Below are positions 1 through 6,544 of a stretch of DNA of 7,220 bases, one piece after another (positions within the stretch are counted from its first letter, which is position 1; each line of letters opens with the position of its first letter). This stretch comes from Bacteroidota bacterium. Lineage in GTDB: Bacteria; Bacteroidota; Bacteroidia; Chitinophagales; Chitinophagaceae. A program made the translations under genes and the position numbers. Location: assembly GCA_023440945.1 (NCBI GenBank), contig JAEZRL010000076.1, positions 1-7,220 of the forward strand, given 5' to 3'. The notes beneath the pieces were generated by a model, which did not search any database, was not told the origin of the DNA, and saw nothing but the letters and a program-made list of their open reading frames with translations.

Positions 1-242
1 TAAATGAAAATGGTCGTTTGTACATTGGAGAACTACATCCATTTAAGCAATACACCGGAACTAAAGCAAGGTTTGAAACTGAAGAAGGCTTACAAATTGT
101 TTCCTGCTACAATCATCATGTTTCAGATTTTACACAGGCTGCAAAACAAACCGGATTAATAATAGAAGAAGTGAATGAGTATTTTGATGATAATGATCGT
201 TCAACCATTCCAAGAATACTTGCATTGATTTTTAGAAAATAG
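1..242 (+). CDS. Class I SAM-dependent methyltransferase, C-terminal fragment (5' end outside window)
   Basis: The frame is open from the window edge (first complete codon at base 3) to TAG at 240-242, so only about 79 C-terminal residues are seen. The fragment reads as the end of a Rossmann-fold methyltransferase. A strand-turn of the type NGRLYIGELHPF is followed by a linker, then the pattern DFTQAAKQTGLIIEEVNEYFDD, and a closing strand IPRILALIFRK. In this family these form the last helix and the antiparallel strands 6 and 7. The SAM-binding glycine loop would lie upstream and cannot be checked. Substrate is unknown. The gene converges on ccmF, with 49 bp between the two stop codons. A TTG at base 18 is not a real start, because the frame continues upstream with matching sequence. 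The family call rests on pattern memory only. Confidence 0.7.
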   Translation, partial: NENGRLYIGELHPFKQYTGTKARFETEEGLQIVSCYNHHVSDFTQAAKQTGLIIEEVNEYFDDNDRSTIPRILALIFRK

Positions 243-291
243 AAATAATTGTATTACATCTTCTAACTTGTGTCTCCCAGCTTCTTCAAAA

Positions 292-2799
292 TTATTGCGC
301 CACCCTTGCAGGCGTTTTAGTTGTTGTTCTGATATTTTTTATAACGCCGGATTTTGTTTTCCTGTTACGTTGAATAATACTCATCGCCAATCCAACCATC
401 ATTACAACAATACCTATCCACAACACATTGATGAAAGGAAATTCATATACTTTCAAAGTAATCAAACTCGTTACGGCAGCACTTTCTTTTACACCTAATT
501 CAAGCTCTCCTTTATCACCATCAATCACTTTATTGAATTTAACGACAAGACTTTGCGATGCAACGGTATCAGGGATAACACGCATATTGTTGCCGCTTAC
601 AGCAACAAGCGGAGTAAGCGGGTAACGGCTTCCGTTTTTAGATATTACTGTCAAATCCAAAGACATAGTTGTTTCTCCAGGCTGTACATTAGGTAAATCA
701 GGTTTGTTTACATCTACTTTATTCAACACCATCAAACCATTGGAGTAAAACAATGTGTCACCGGCACGAACCTTAACAGGTCTAAAAGAAGCAGTATCTT
801 CTGCATTATTGGTATCGTTCCAGGAAGTTATATAAACAAATATGTCTTTATCAAGATAATGTTTTGAATCCGGGTTTGCTCCAGAGCCTTCCTGGCCTTT
901 GTTATTTTTGAAAATGTCGGGATAAAGATGAAATTGCTCAGAACCATCTTTCTTTTTAAACATTAATTCAAAGTACCGGTTGCGATCTACTTCGCTTAGT
1001 GTGTCTCTTACATAAGTTACAAGATATCGCCCCATATCCGTTTCTACGCCCTTAAATAAGGTTAGGTTTTCAGCAGGTGCACCAACAATGCGATTATCTT
1101 CCTGCGATAACGGACTTATACCTGTTGTATTCCAGCTCAAAATTGTTTTTTTGCTGGATGAAATAAGTATGCCTATCAAAACCAATCCAAAGCCAATATG
1201 TGCTACTGAGGCACCGGCAGCTTTTATCTTTCCTTTCAATCCCTGCCAGATATACGACGTGTTCGCAACCACTGCATATACCGCAGCAAAAATGGCAAGA
1301 TGAATAGCAATAAGAAAACCGATTCCCTTCTTGTCATAATTTACATTGCCGAAGAAAGTAATGAGCAAACTAATTGCAAGAGCAATAGCTGTAGGTAATA
1401 ATATTTTTCTTCCAAAAGTTGCTTTCGGTGTGTCTTTATATTTTAGGTATTGCGTTACAGCAGTTAAAATACCAAGGATAACGGCAATAAAAATTTGTAT
1501 TTGATTGAAAGAGAATTCTACATCCTCTGGTTGAGCCAAATTTGTTCCAAATAATTTATTAATAACCGGGAACGATGTTTTAAAAATGATGATGATAGCT
1601 GCCAGAAAGAAAACCAGCGAGCCGATAAACATCCAAAATTCGCGACTGTAAGTATTTTCTTCTTTATGAATATCAGGTATATGTTTATTCTCTTTAAAGA
1701 AAAGAAATAGTGCAGGCAGCAGAAATACAAATATGAAAAGCAAAAGTTGTGTATTCATATCTGCACCCGTAAAAGCATGTACAGAAGTATCGCCTAAAAT
1801 ACCACTTCGCGTTAAGAACGTTGAATATAAGATCAGCGCAAAACCAAGTATGTAAAAAAGGTAAGTGCTTTTGAGTGAGTACCCCGAATGTTTATAAATA
1901 AGATTGGTATGTAAACCTGCAACTAAAACCAGCCACGGTACCAGTGAAGCATTTTCAACCGGATCCCATGCCCAGTAACCACCAAAGGTTAAGCTTTCGT
2001 AAGCCCATGCAGCACCCATCATAATGCCTGTTCCTAAAGCCGCCACTGAAAAAGCCGTCCATGGAATCGCAGGTTTAGTCCAGCTTTGGTCTCTGTTCAT
2101 CAATCCAGCAAAAGCAAAGGCAAAAGGAACAATGGTTGATGCGAATCCAAGGAACAAAACCGGTGGATGTATTACCATCCAGTAATTCTGCAAAAGCGCA
2201 TTCAGGCCACTTCCATCATGAATGAGGCTAAGATAATCTGCACGAATATTTCCTGTTTGAGGATCGAGAAATGCAGGAGCATTTAATAGGTCCCCCTCAC
2301 GTAACAATAAAAACGGGCTGCTTCCAACTTTTATATTAAAGAAATAAATACCGATGATCATCGTAGCAAGACAAAACTGCGCAAAGCTTATCACAGTCAT
2401 CACCGGCGCTTCCCAGTTCTTTGCTTTCCATATCAATATCCAACCCAGCACACAATGCCAGAAACTCCACAATAAAAAACTTCCTTCCTGTCCTTCCCAT
2501 AAACAACTGAGAATATACTTCGTTTGTAGTGATCTGTCACTGTGTTCCCAGGCATATTTATATTCGAAAAGATGATGACTGAGAATATAATAAATACAGC
2601 TTATAACCGTAATTACCGAAACTGTTTCCAGTAAAAAAGAAACTCTCGCAATCCTTAACCAGCTTTGTTTTTCGGCGGTTATAGCAACATTATTGGCTTT
2701 GAAAAAAGCAACAGTGGCAATAAGTGAAGCAACCAGAGAAAGAACAGCAAAAAAATGCCCTAATTGACCCGGAAGTAAATGTTCACCTATATAGTTCAT
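292..2799 (-). CDS. ccmF: Cytochrome c maturation haem lyase, CcmF/CcsA family
   Basis: A polytopic membrane protein of 835 residues that would attach haem covalently to apocytochromes c on the outer face of the inner membrane, receiving haem from CcmE. The tryptophan-rich WWD motif is clear at residues 273-290 (GGYWAWDPVENASLVPWL). All four histidines expected of CcmF are present: H211 in MVIHPP and H341 in SVHAF (periplasmic haem ligands in the family), and H297 and H534 (SVAHIG) in membrane segments (ligands of the haem b in E. coli CcmF). About 14 membrane segments occupy residues 13-548. A soluble, presumably periplasmic domain follows at roughly 551-788, then a last segment at 789-809 and a basic tail. 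It is longer than E. coli CcmF (about 650 residues), mainly through the soluble domain. The ATG at 2797-2799 lies 41 bp after the ccmE stop, so the two are probably co-transcribed. Automatic pipelines often label this family CcsA; the partner CcmE and the four-histidine pattern favour CcmF. Confidence 0.93.
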   Translation of the reverse strand: MNYIGEHLLPGQLGHFFAVLSLVASLIATVAFFKANNVAITAEKQSWLRIARVSFLLETVSVITVISCIYYILSHHLFEYKYAWEHSDRSLQTKYILSCLWEGQEGSFLLWSFWHCVLGWILIWKAKNWEAPVMTVISFAQFCLATMIIGIYFFNIKVGSSPFLLLREGDLLNAPAFLDPQTGNIRADYLSLIHDGSGLNALLQNYWMVIHPPVLFLGFASTIVPFAFAFAGLMNRDQSWTKPAIPWTAFSVAALGTGIMMGAAWAYESLTFGGYWAWDPVENASLVPWLVLVAGLHTNLIYKHSGYSLKSTYLFYILGFALILYSTFLTRSGILGDTSVHAFTGADMNTQLLLFIFVFLLPALFLFFKENKHIPDIHKEENTYSREFWMFIGSLVFFLAAIIIIFKTSFPVINKLFGTNLAQPEDVEFSFNQIQIFIAVILGILTAVTQYLKYKDTPKATFGRKILLPTAIALAISLLITFFGNVNYDKKGIGFLIAIHLAIFAAVYAVVANTSYIWQGLKGKIKAAGASVAHIGFGLVLIGILISSSKKTILSWNTTGISPLSQEDNRIVGAPAENLTLFKGVETDMGRYLVTYVRDTLSEVDRNRYFELMFKKKDGSEQFHLYPDIFKNNKGQEGSGANPDSKHYLDKDIFVYITSWNDTNNAEDTASFRPVKVRAGDTLFYSNGLMVLNKVDVNKPDLPNVQPGETTMSLDLTVISKNGSRYPLTPLVAVSGNNMRVIPDTVASQSLVVKFNKVIDGDKGELELGVKESAAVTSLITLKVYEFPFINVLWIGIVVMMVGLAMSIIQRNRKTKSGVIKNIRTTTKTPARVAQ

Positions 2800-2840
2800 C
2801 AGAAGTTAATTTAACGTGTAAGCGTTATGAAGAAGTGAAG

Positions 2841-3263
2841 TTATCTTTTGCTTGTTTGTTCATTGAGACTTTTACGTGCCGCATCCGGATCATCCTTATA
2901 TTTGGAAGGACATTTAATTAAAATCCCTTTTTGATCTCTTATTTGGAACACACCATTTTCCATTTTTCCTTTCAGCACTATGCGTTCACTTTTTTCCATA
3001 TCGTAAGGCTTCTCGTAATAATACGCCACTTTCATCCTGTCACCCAGGGTATCTACCGCCTCGAATGTGAGGTAGTTGGGATTCACTGCCGGGTTATAAT
3101 TAAGCGACTTGTTATCCAGCTTAGCAATCACCGTAACTGTTTTACCGGCTTTTTGCTTGGCAGAAGCAATTGTTTCATAAGTGGTAACATCTGCCATCAT
3201 GCTTATTAACACAGCAATGGCAACACCGATTAATACGAGTCCGACGATATGGGTTTTCTTCAT
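2841..3263 (-). CDS. ccmE: Cytochrome c maturation protein CcmE, CxxxY-type haem chaperone
   Basis: A 140-residue periplasmic haem chaperone anchored by one N-terminal membrane segment (about residues 5-24, no cleavage site evident). It is followed by a small beta-barrel (OB-fold) domain at about 35-115. In classical CcmE haem is bound covalently by a His in HxxxY. Here the corresponding site reads KCPSKY, so Cys118 and Tyr122 give CxxxY, and the domain contains no other His. CxxxY CcmE proteins are known from archaea and some sulfate reducers, so this is a recognised variant and not a broken gene. The C-terminal tail (123-140) is short, charged and probably disordered. Length and the anchor-plus-barrel layout fit the family. 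The gene precedes ccmF by 41 bp. No ccmA, B, C, D, G or H lies in the window; upstream is an unrelated divergent gene. The ATG at 3261-3263 gives a normal anchor sequence. Confidence 0.9.
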   Translation of the reverse strand: MKKTHIVGLVLIGVAIAVLISMMADVTTYETIASAKQKAGKTVTVIAKLDNKSLNYNPAVNPNYLTFEAVDTLGDRMKVAYYYEKPYDMEKSERIVLKGKMENGVFQIRDQKGILIKCPSKYKDDPDAARKSLNEQTSKR

Positions 3264-3464
3264 TTGGAAATAAACTTAAATTTCACTTGAAAATTTCTTT
3301 TATTGTTTCTTTGAAGGCCGGGTTAAACCTTGCATTTTCATTTTTCTGTTGTTAAAAATCTATTATGCCCGGTTTCAAATGCAAAAGTAGGCTAAAAACA
3401 AGTAGGGTAAAATGATACAAGCCCCTTCTTTTGTTAAAACCATTTTCTTTCAACAATTTACAGC
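3264..3464. promoter_or_regulatory. Divergent intergenic region between ccmE and the seven-segment membrane protein gene
   Basis: This 201-bp stretch separates two divergently transcribed genes and must hold both promoters. It is AT-rich except for two short GC patches around 3317-3322 and 3368-3372. It contains an 8-bp perfect inverted repeat (TTGCATTT at 3330-3337, AAATGCAA at 3377-3384). The right arm overlaps the best -7 element for ccmE. No convincing open reading frame lies here. For the rightward gene the nearest match to TAnnTTTG is TTCTTTTG at 3426-3433, with one mismatch and no clear -33 partner. Confidence 0.6.
3382..3389 (-). promoter_or_regulatory. Candidate Bacteroidota -7 promoter element for ccmEF
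   Basis: Read on the minus strand this is TACTTTTG, an exact match to the Bacteroidota -7 consensus TAnnTTTG. It would place the transcript start around 3375 and leave a leader of roughly 110 bases before the ccmE ATG. At the expected -33 distance there is only a T-run (TTTT instead of TTTG), so support is partial. An eight-base degenerate pattern can occur by chance in AT-rich DNA. Confidence 0.3.
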
Positions 3465-4253
3465 ATGAAGTCATCTAAACAAACCATAACCCCTGAAATT
3501 GTTGCCACCCCGTTATCCCGAAAATTAATTTTACGGGTGCTTTTGGTATGGATGTTCATCGTTTTTGCTTACTGGATGATAACCAATCACCTTCCTTCGC
3601 AGCATTTGTTTACAGATGAAACAAAAGCGCAACTGCCATCTTATCTTAACACACTTTCGGATCAGCATTTCAAATCGTATCGAATGGTGTTCGAGATAAT
3701 TTTCTCCGTCTCTTTACTTATTATGCTGTTTTCACCTTCAAAAAAGTTATGGCTAATTGTACATTTTATAACGGCTGTTTTATTTGGAATTTCGCAATAC
3801 GTAATAACAGGAGCAGTGCCTATTCCCCTTACCGCTTACATTGTTTTACTTATTGCTTTTTTCTTTCAGAAAGAAGAAAAATTCAGCGAAGCTTTTGATT
3901 TTTTATTGAACATTATTGTTGTGCTGATAATTCTTTATGCTGCTACTTATTTTGTAAGATGGTACGATTATTTTCACACGCCTTTCTATCATTACATGAT
4001 AAAACCAAAGGCTGAAGATTATACATGGAGAGATAAAGTATTAACTACCGTAATGCCTTGGTTTTATTGCCTGTTTGCAGTTTTAGGGATAAAGATTTTC
4101 ACACCTGCGTTCAACAAAATACTATTAATTTTTTGCCTGTTTTTGCTGATAACCGAATTTGTTATCAATCGCTTTTTCGATCCCGGCTTAACGTTTATGC
4201 TTTTCCCGTTTATCAATTGGAAAAAATTATCGTTACGATTTAATAAGCAGTAA
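3465..4253 (+). CDS. Hypothetical polytopic membrane protein, about seven membrane segments
   Basis: I do not recognise this 262-residue protein. Hydrophobic stretches at about 21-39, 73-90, 94-113, 116-134, 143-164, 194-212 and 216-235 suggest seven inner-membrane segments. The N-terminus is short and polar. A loop at about 40-70 lies between segments one and two (it includes DETKAQLPSYLN), and an aromatic-rich loop at 165-192 contains WYDYFHTPFYHY followed by KPKAEDYTWRD. The tail after the last segment is basic (NWKKLSLRFNKQ). No catalytic motif, cofactor site or transporter signature is evident. The ATG at 3465 directly precedes the polar segment. The gene stands alone: divergent from ccmE with a 201-bp gap and convergent with dnaB. 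It may be coregulated with ccmEF through the shared upstream region, but nothing shows a functional link. The open frame with a typical membrane-protein composition supports a real gene. Confidence 0.85.
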   Translation: MKSSKQTITPEIVATPLSRKLILRVLLVWMFIVFAYWMITNHLPSQHLFTDETKAQLPSYLNTLSDQHFKSYRMVFEIIFSVSLLIMLFSPSKKLWLIVHFITAVLFGISQYVITGAVPIPLTAYIVLLIAFFFQKEEKFSEAFDFLLNIIVVLIILYAATYFVRWYDYFHTPFYHYMIKPKAEDYTWRDKVLTTVMPWFYCLFAVLGIKIFTPAFNKILLIFCLFLLITEFVINRFFDPGLTFMLFPFINWKKLSLRFNKQ

Positions 4254-4324
4254 AAAAGTAGGATTATTTTTTCTGTTACCAACTGCAGTATTTCATGGCA
4301 TCTTCGTTGTGTCACTCACTTCAG

Positions 4325-4344
4325 GGTTAGGCTCTTTGCTAATC
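4325..4344 (+). terminator. Weak candidate terminator after the seven-segment membrane protein gene
   Basis: GGTTAG at 4325-4330 can pair with CTAATC at 4339-4344 (six pairs, one of them G-T) around an eight-base loop. The stem is followed by a T-rich run, TTTCTT. It sits about 70 bp past the stop at 4253. The stem is short, so this is only a possibility. Confidence 0.2.
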
Positions 4345-4424
4345 TTTCTTATTGCTCAAAAATTATTTCTCACCGAATGATAATTCTTTATCGCTTAAAG
4401 GATGTAACCGCTTCTCAAAACTCA

Positions 4425-4443
4425 TTGCTTATGACTTAAGCAA
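4425..4443. terminator. Hairpin just downstream of dnaB, possible terminator
   Basis: TTGCTTA at 4425-4431 and TAAGCAA at 4437-4443 form a perfect seven-pair stem with a five-base loop, 14 bp beyond the dnaB stop codon in the direction of dnaB transcription. On the minus strand it is followed by TGAGTTTTGAG, which has only a short T-run. It is well placed between convergent genes, but AT-rich and weak as an intrinsic terminator. Confidence 0.35.
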
Positions 4444-4457
4444 CTTAAAATAACCCA

Positions 4458-6038
4458 TTAAAAAGGCGCATCGGTATCAAAACCTTCATCAAATTCACCG
4501 CTGTTCATGCGGCTTCCTTTCTGGATAAAAAATCTTCCGCCACCTTCATCTCCGGCAGCAGGTGGGGTGGAAGGGCCTAAAGGTTTCCAGTTACCCCCGC
4601 CCATCATACCATTAAATCCATTATCTCCATCCCATTCCTCAAACTTTTGTATATTCAATAATGCTCTAAGCTTAATCGTTTCCAAGGAACCATTACGGTG
4701 TTTTGCAATACGAATATGCGTTTCGCCTCTTGTGCTTTCACCCATTTCATTGTTCATCACTTCATAATATTCCGGACGATAAATAAACATTACCATATCA
4801 GCATCCTGTTCAATAGCACCTGATTCACGCAGATCACTTAACTGTGGCATCTTGCTTTCCTTTCTTGTTTCCACTGCACGGCTTAACTGGCTCAGCGCAA
4901 TAATGGGAACATTCAAATCTTTTGCAAGCGCTTTCAGGTTGCGTGAAATATTGCTGATCTCCTGCTCACGATTGGAGTTACGGTCGCCGCTGCCACTCAT
5001 TAATTGCAGATAATCTATGATTATCAATCCTACACCGTGCTTATGCACTAATCTTCTCGCTTTTGCCCGGAATTCAAAAATATTCAGCGCCGCAGTATCA
5101 TCAATATAAATAGGCGCCTGTTCTAAACGCTTAATTCCCTTGGCATGTAATTGCTGGTATTCATAATCTTCCAATTTACCTCTTGCAATTTTCTCCAGTA
5201 AAATTTCGCTTTCTGCAGAAAGAATACGCTGCACCAATTGTGCAGCACTCATTTCCAAGGAAAATACCGCAACAGGAGTTGGTTTTATCGGGCTTAATGC
5301 CGCATTCCTCGCAAGGTTCAACGCAAACGCTGTTTTACCTACAGAAGGTCTTGCTGCAAGAATAATAAGATCCGTTGGCTGCCAGCCATAAGTAACCCTG
5401 TCCATACTTGCAAAACCACTCGGTACACCTGAAATATCTTCTTTCTTGCTCCTTAATTCATCAATACGTGTAATGGCCTGCGCTAAGGCGCTGCTCATTT
5501 CACGGTAATCTGTTTTAAGGAAGTTATTCGTTATTTGAAATATCTTATCTTCCGCCTCATCCATCAGGTCAAAAACATCGGTGCTGTCTTCATAAGCATC
5601 TCCAAGTATTTCGCCACTGATTCTTATTAATTCTCTTTGTACAAATTTTTGAAGAATAATACGGGCATGTGTTTCAATATTTGCTGTGGAAACAACTGAA
5701 TTAGTAAGTTTTGTTATGTAATAGGGACCCCCAACAATATCAAGTTCTTCTTTTATCTTCAGTTCTTCAACTACCGTTAATAAATCAATAGGCATTGACT
5801 TGTCTGCCAATGATTTAAACGCTTTAAAAATGCGTTGGTGAGCATCTACATAAAAACATTCCGGTTTAAGAATTTCAATAATGGTATCAAAAGCACTTTT
5901 CTCCAGCATGATGGCGCCAAGAACCGCTTCTTCCAGTTCTTTAGCTTGCGGAGGAACCTTTCCGTAAACCATCGTACTAAGGTCTATAGATGGTTTTCTT
6001 CTCGTTTTCCTGTCTTTATTTAAATTGGTCAAATCCAC
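4458..6038 (-). CDS. dnaB: Replicative DNA helicase DnaB
   Basis: The 526-residue hexameric helicase that unwinds DNA at the fork and recruits primase. The N-terminal helical domain covers about residues 28-130 (PPQAKELEEAVLGAIML onward), a linker helix about 170-200, and the RecA-like ATPase about 203-470. Walker A is ARPSVGKT (229-236), the catalytic glutamate is E262 in FSLEMS, Walker B is IIIDYLQLM with D342, the sensor is Q384 in ALSQLSR, LSDLRESGAIEQDAD starts at 400, and the arginine-finger motif is KHRNG at 446-450. All key residues are intact and no intein interrupts the gene. A Gly/Pro-rich tail (about 471-510) ends in acidic residues and APF. The start is GTG at 6036-6038. It keeps MDLTNLNKDRK, which looks like the usual Bacteroidota N-terminus, and has a purine-rich AGAAAGAA directly before it. 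The next ATG (residue 23) would remove that segment. Upstream lies a DnaA-box-like cluster. Confidence 0.97.
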   Translation of the reverse strand: MDLTNLNKDRKTRRKPSIDLSTMVYGKVPPQAKELEEAVLGAIMLEKSAFDTIIEILKPECFYVDAHQRIFKAFKSLADKSMPIDLLTVVEELKIKEELDIVGGPYYITKLTNSVVSTANIETHARIILQKFVQRELIRISGEILGDAYEDSTDVFDLMDEAEDKIFQITNNFLKTDYREMSSALAQAITRIDELRSKKEDISGVPSGFASMDRVTYGWQPTDLIILAARPSVGKTAFALNLARNAALSPIKPTPVAVFSLEMSAAQLVQRILSAESEILLEKIARGKLEDYEYQQLHAKGIKRLEQAPIYIDDTAALNIFEFRAKARRLVHKHGVGLIIIDYLQLMSGSGDRNSNREQEISNISRNLKALAKDLNVPIIALSQLSRAVETRKESKMPQLSDLRESGAIEQDADMVMFIYRPEYYEVMNNEMGESTRGETHIRIAKHRNGSLETIKLRALLNIQKFEEWDGDNGFNGMMGGGNWKPLGPSTPPAAGDEGGGRFFIQKGSRMNSGEFDEGFDTDAPF

Positions 6039-6101
6039 TTCTTTCTATTGTACAAGGGGTTAATAAAAGTCGCCTAAAAATCCCGATAAGTCTTTCGCTT
6101 T

Positions 6102-6133
6102 ATTAAGAAATGATTGCTTATTTGTTTCTTAAT
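6102..6133. repeat. Inverted repeat between dnaB and the DnaA-box cluster
   Basis: ATTAAGAAA at 6102-6110 and TTTCTTAAT at 6125-6133 are perfect reverse complements separated by 14 bases. The stem could extend inward by two G-T wobble pairs and one A-T pair. It lies 64-95 bp upstream of the dnaB start codon, so it could be a protein-binding site or, if transcribed, a leader hairpin. Its AT content weakens the structural case. Confidence 0.45.
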
Positions 6134-6206
6134 TATTAATCCAAACACATCAGTTGGCGAATATGAAATAAGAAAACGGCAAAAAAAATTTTTTCTTTCT
6201 CAATTT

Positions 6207-6280
6207 TCATCCACACCCATCCACAGGTTAATCCACAGCTTTTTTTAGTTCATTCACAAAATGAGGTAGCGTTATACACA
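6207..6280 (+). promoter_or_regulatory. Cluster of five DnaA-box-like sites, candidate oriC or DnaA-regulated region
   Basis: Five nonamers in the same orientation resemble the DnaA box TTATNCACA: TCATCCACA (6207-6215), CCATCCACA (6217-6225), TAATCCACA (6229-6237), TCATTCACA (6250-6258) and TTATACACA (6272-6280). The last is an exact match to the consensus, three have a single mismatch at position 2, and CCATCCACA has two mismatches. Start-to-start distances are 10, 12, 21 and 22 bp, near whole helical turns, so the sites would face the same side of the DNA. The cluster is flanked by an A8T6 tract and by AT-rich DNA, and it sits upstream of dnaB. This is the layout of a replication origin, or of a DnaA-controlled promoter region. 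dnaA itself is not in the window. Confidence 0.55.
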
Positions 6281-6544
6281 ATTTAAAATAGTTTTCCGCT
6301 TTTTTGGCAGATTAATTAACAATAACTGTGCAGAAAGATTTTAAATGAAAAATTTGATTGTAAGAATGTTTTTGAGTAACTACTGAAATGCAAAAGGAAA
6401 GGTATGCCTGTATAAAAAACATCATCAAAAGAGAAAAAACAACTCTGCTTAGGTTGGAATGCTTTTGGTAAAAGATAAGCCATGACAATTTGGAATGATT
6501 TTTTATTCACTTTCAATATTCTCAAATGTTAAAATTGCTTTATC

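Larger units (their letters stand above)
6039..6544. other. 506-bp intergenic region upstream of dnaB, no credible gene
   Basis: This is the longest non-coding stretch in the window, lying between divergent dnaB and the small membrane protein gene. It holds, from left to right, a nine-base inverted repeat (6102-6133), an A8T6 tract (6181-6194), five DnaA-box-like nonamers (6207-6280), and a long AT-rich stretch (about 6281-6540). The last part shows no clear motif beyond low GC. The only frame of note there, on the minus strand at 6316-6525, encodes a Phe/Ser/Lys-rich low-complexity peptide without recognisable features and is not believed. No exact TAnnTTTG element was found for either flanking gene. 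Confidence 0.7.

Noticed and set aside
268..498. Plus-strand open frame of 76 codons over the 3' end of ccmF
   Set aside because: It overlaps strongly supported ccmF coding sequence and gives a Cys/His/Asn-rich peptide without recognisable character; it is a shadow of ccmF.
2354..2575. Plus-strand open frame of 73 codons inside ccmF
   Set aside because: It is antisense to conserved membrane segments of ccmF and has no promoter or family resemblance.
2931..3209. Plus-strand open frame of 92 codons opposite ccmE
   Set aside because: It is fully antisense to ccmE, with a composition typical of a reversed coding strand.
4064..4315. Minus-strand open frame of 83 codons overlapping the end of the seven-segment membrane protein gene
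   Set aside because: Most of it is antisense to the better-supported gene, and the remainder enters the convergent spacer; no recognisable features.
4507..4767. Plus-strand Pro/Ser-rich frame of 86 codons opposite the dnaB 3' end
   Set aside because: It arises from the Gly/Pro-rich tail coding of dnaB read backwards.
4458..6038. Intein or frameshift in dnaB
   Set aside because: dnaB is a frequent intein host, but the Walker A region and all later motifs run continuously in one frame and total length is normal.
6316..6525. Minus-strand open frame of 69 codons in the dnaB upstream region
   Set aside because: It is the only candidate in a 506-bp gap but encodes a low-complexity Phe/Ser/Lys-rich peptide in very AT-rich DNA, with no family resemblance or start signal.
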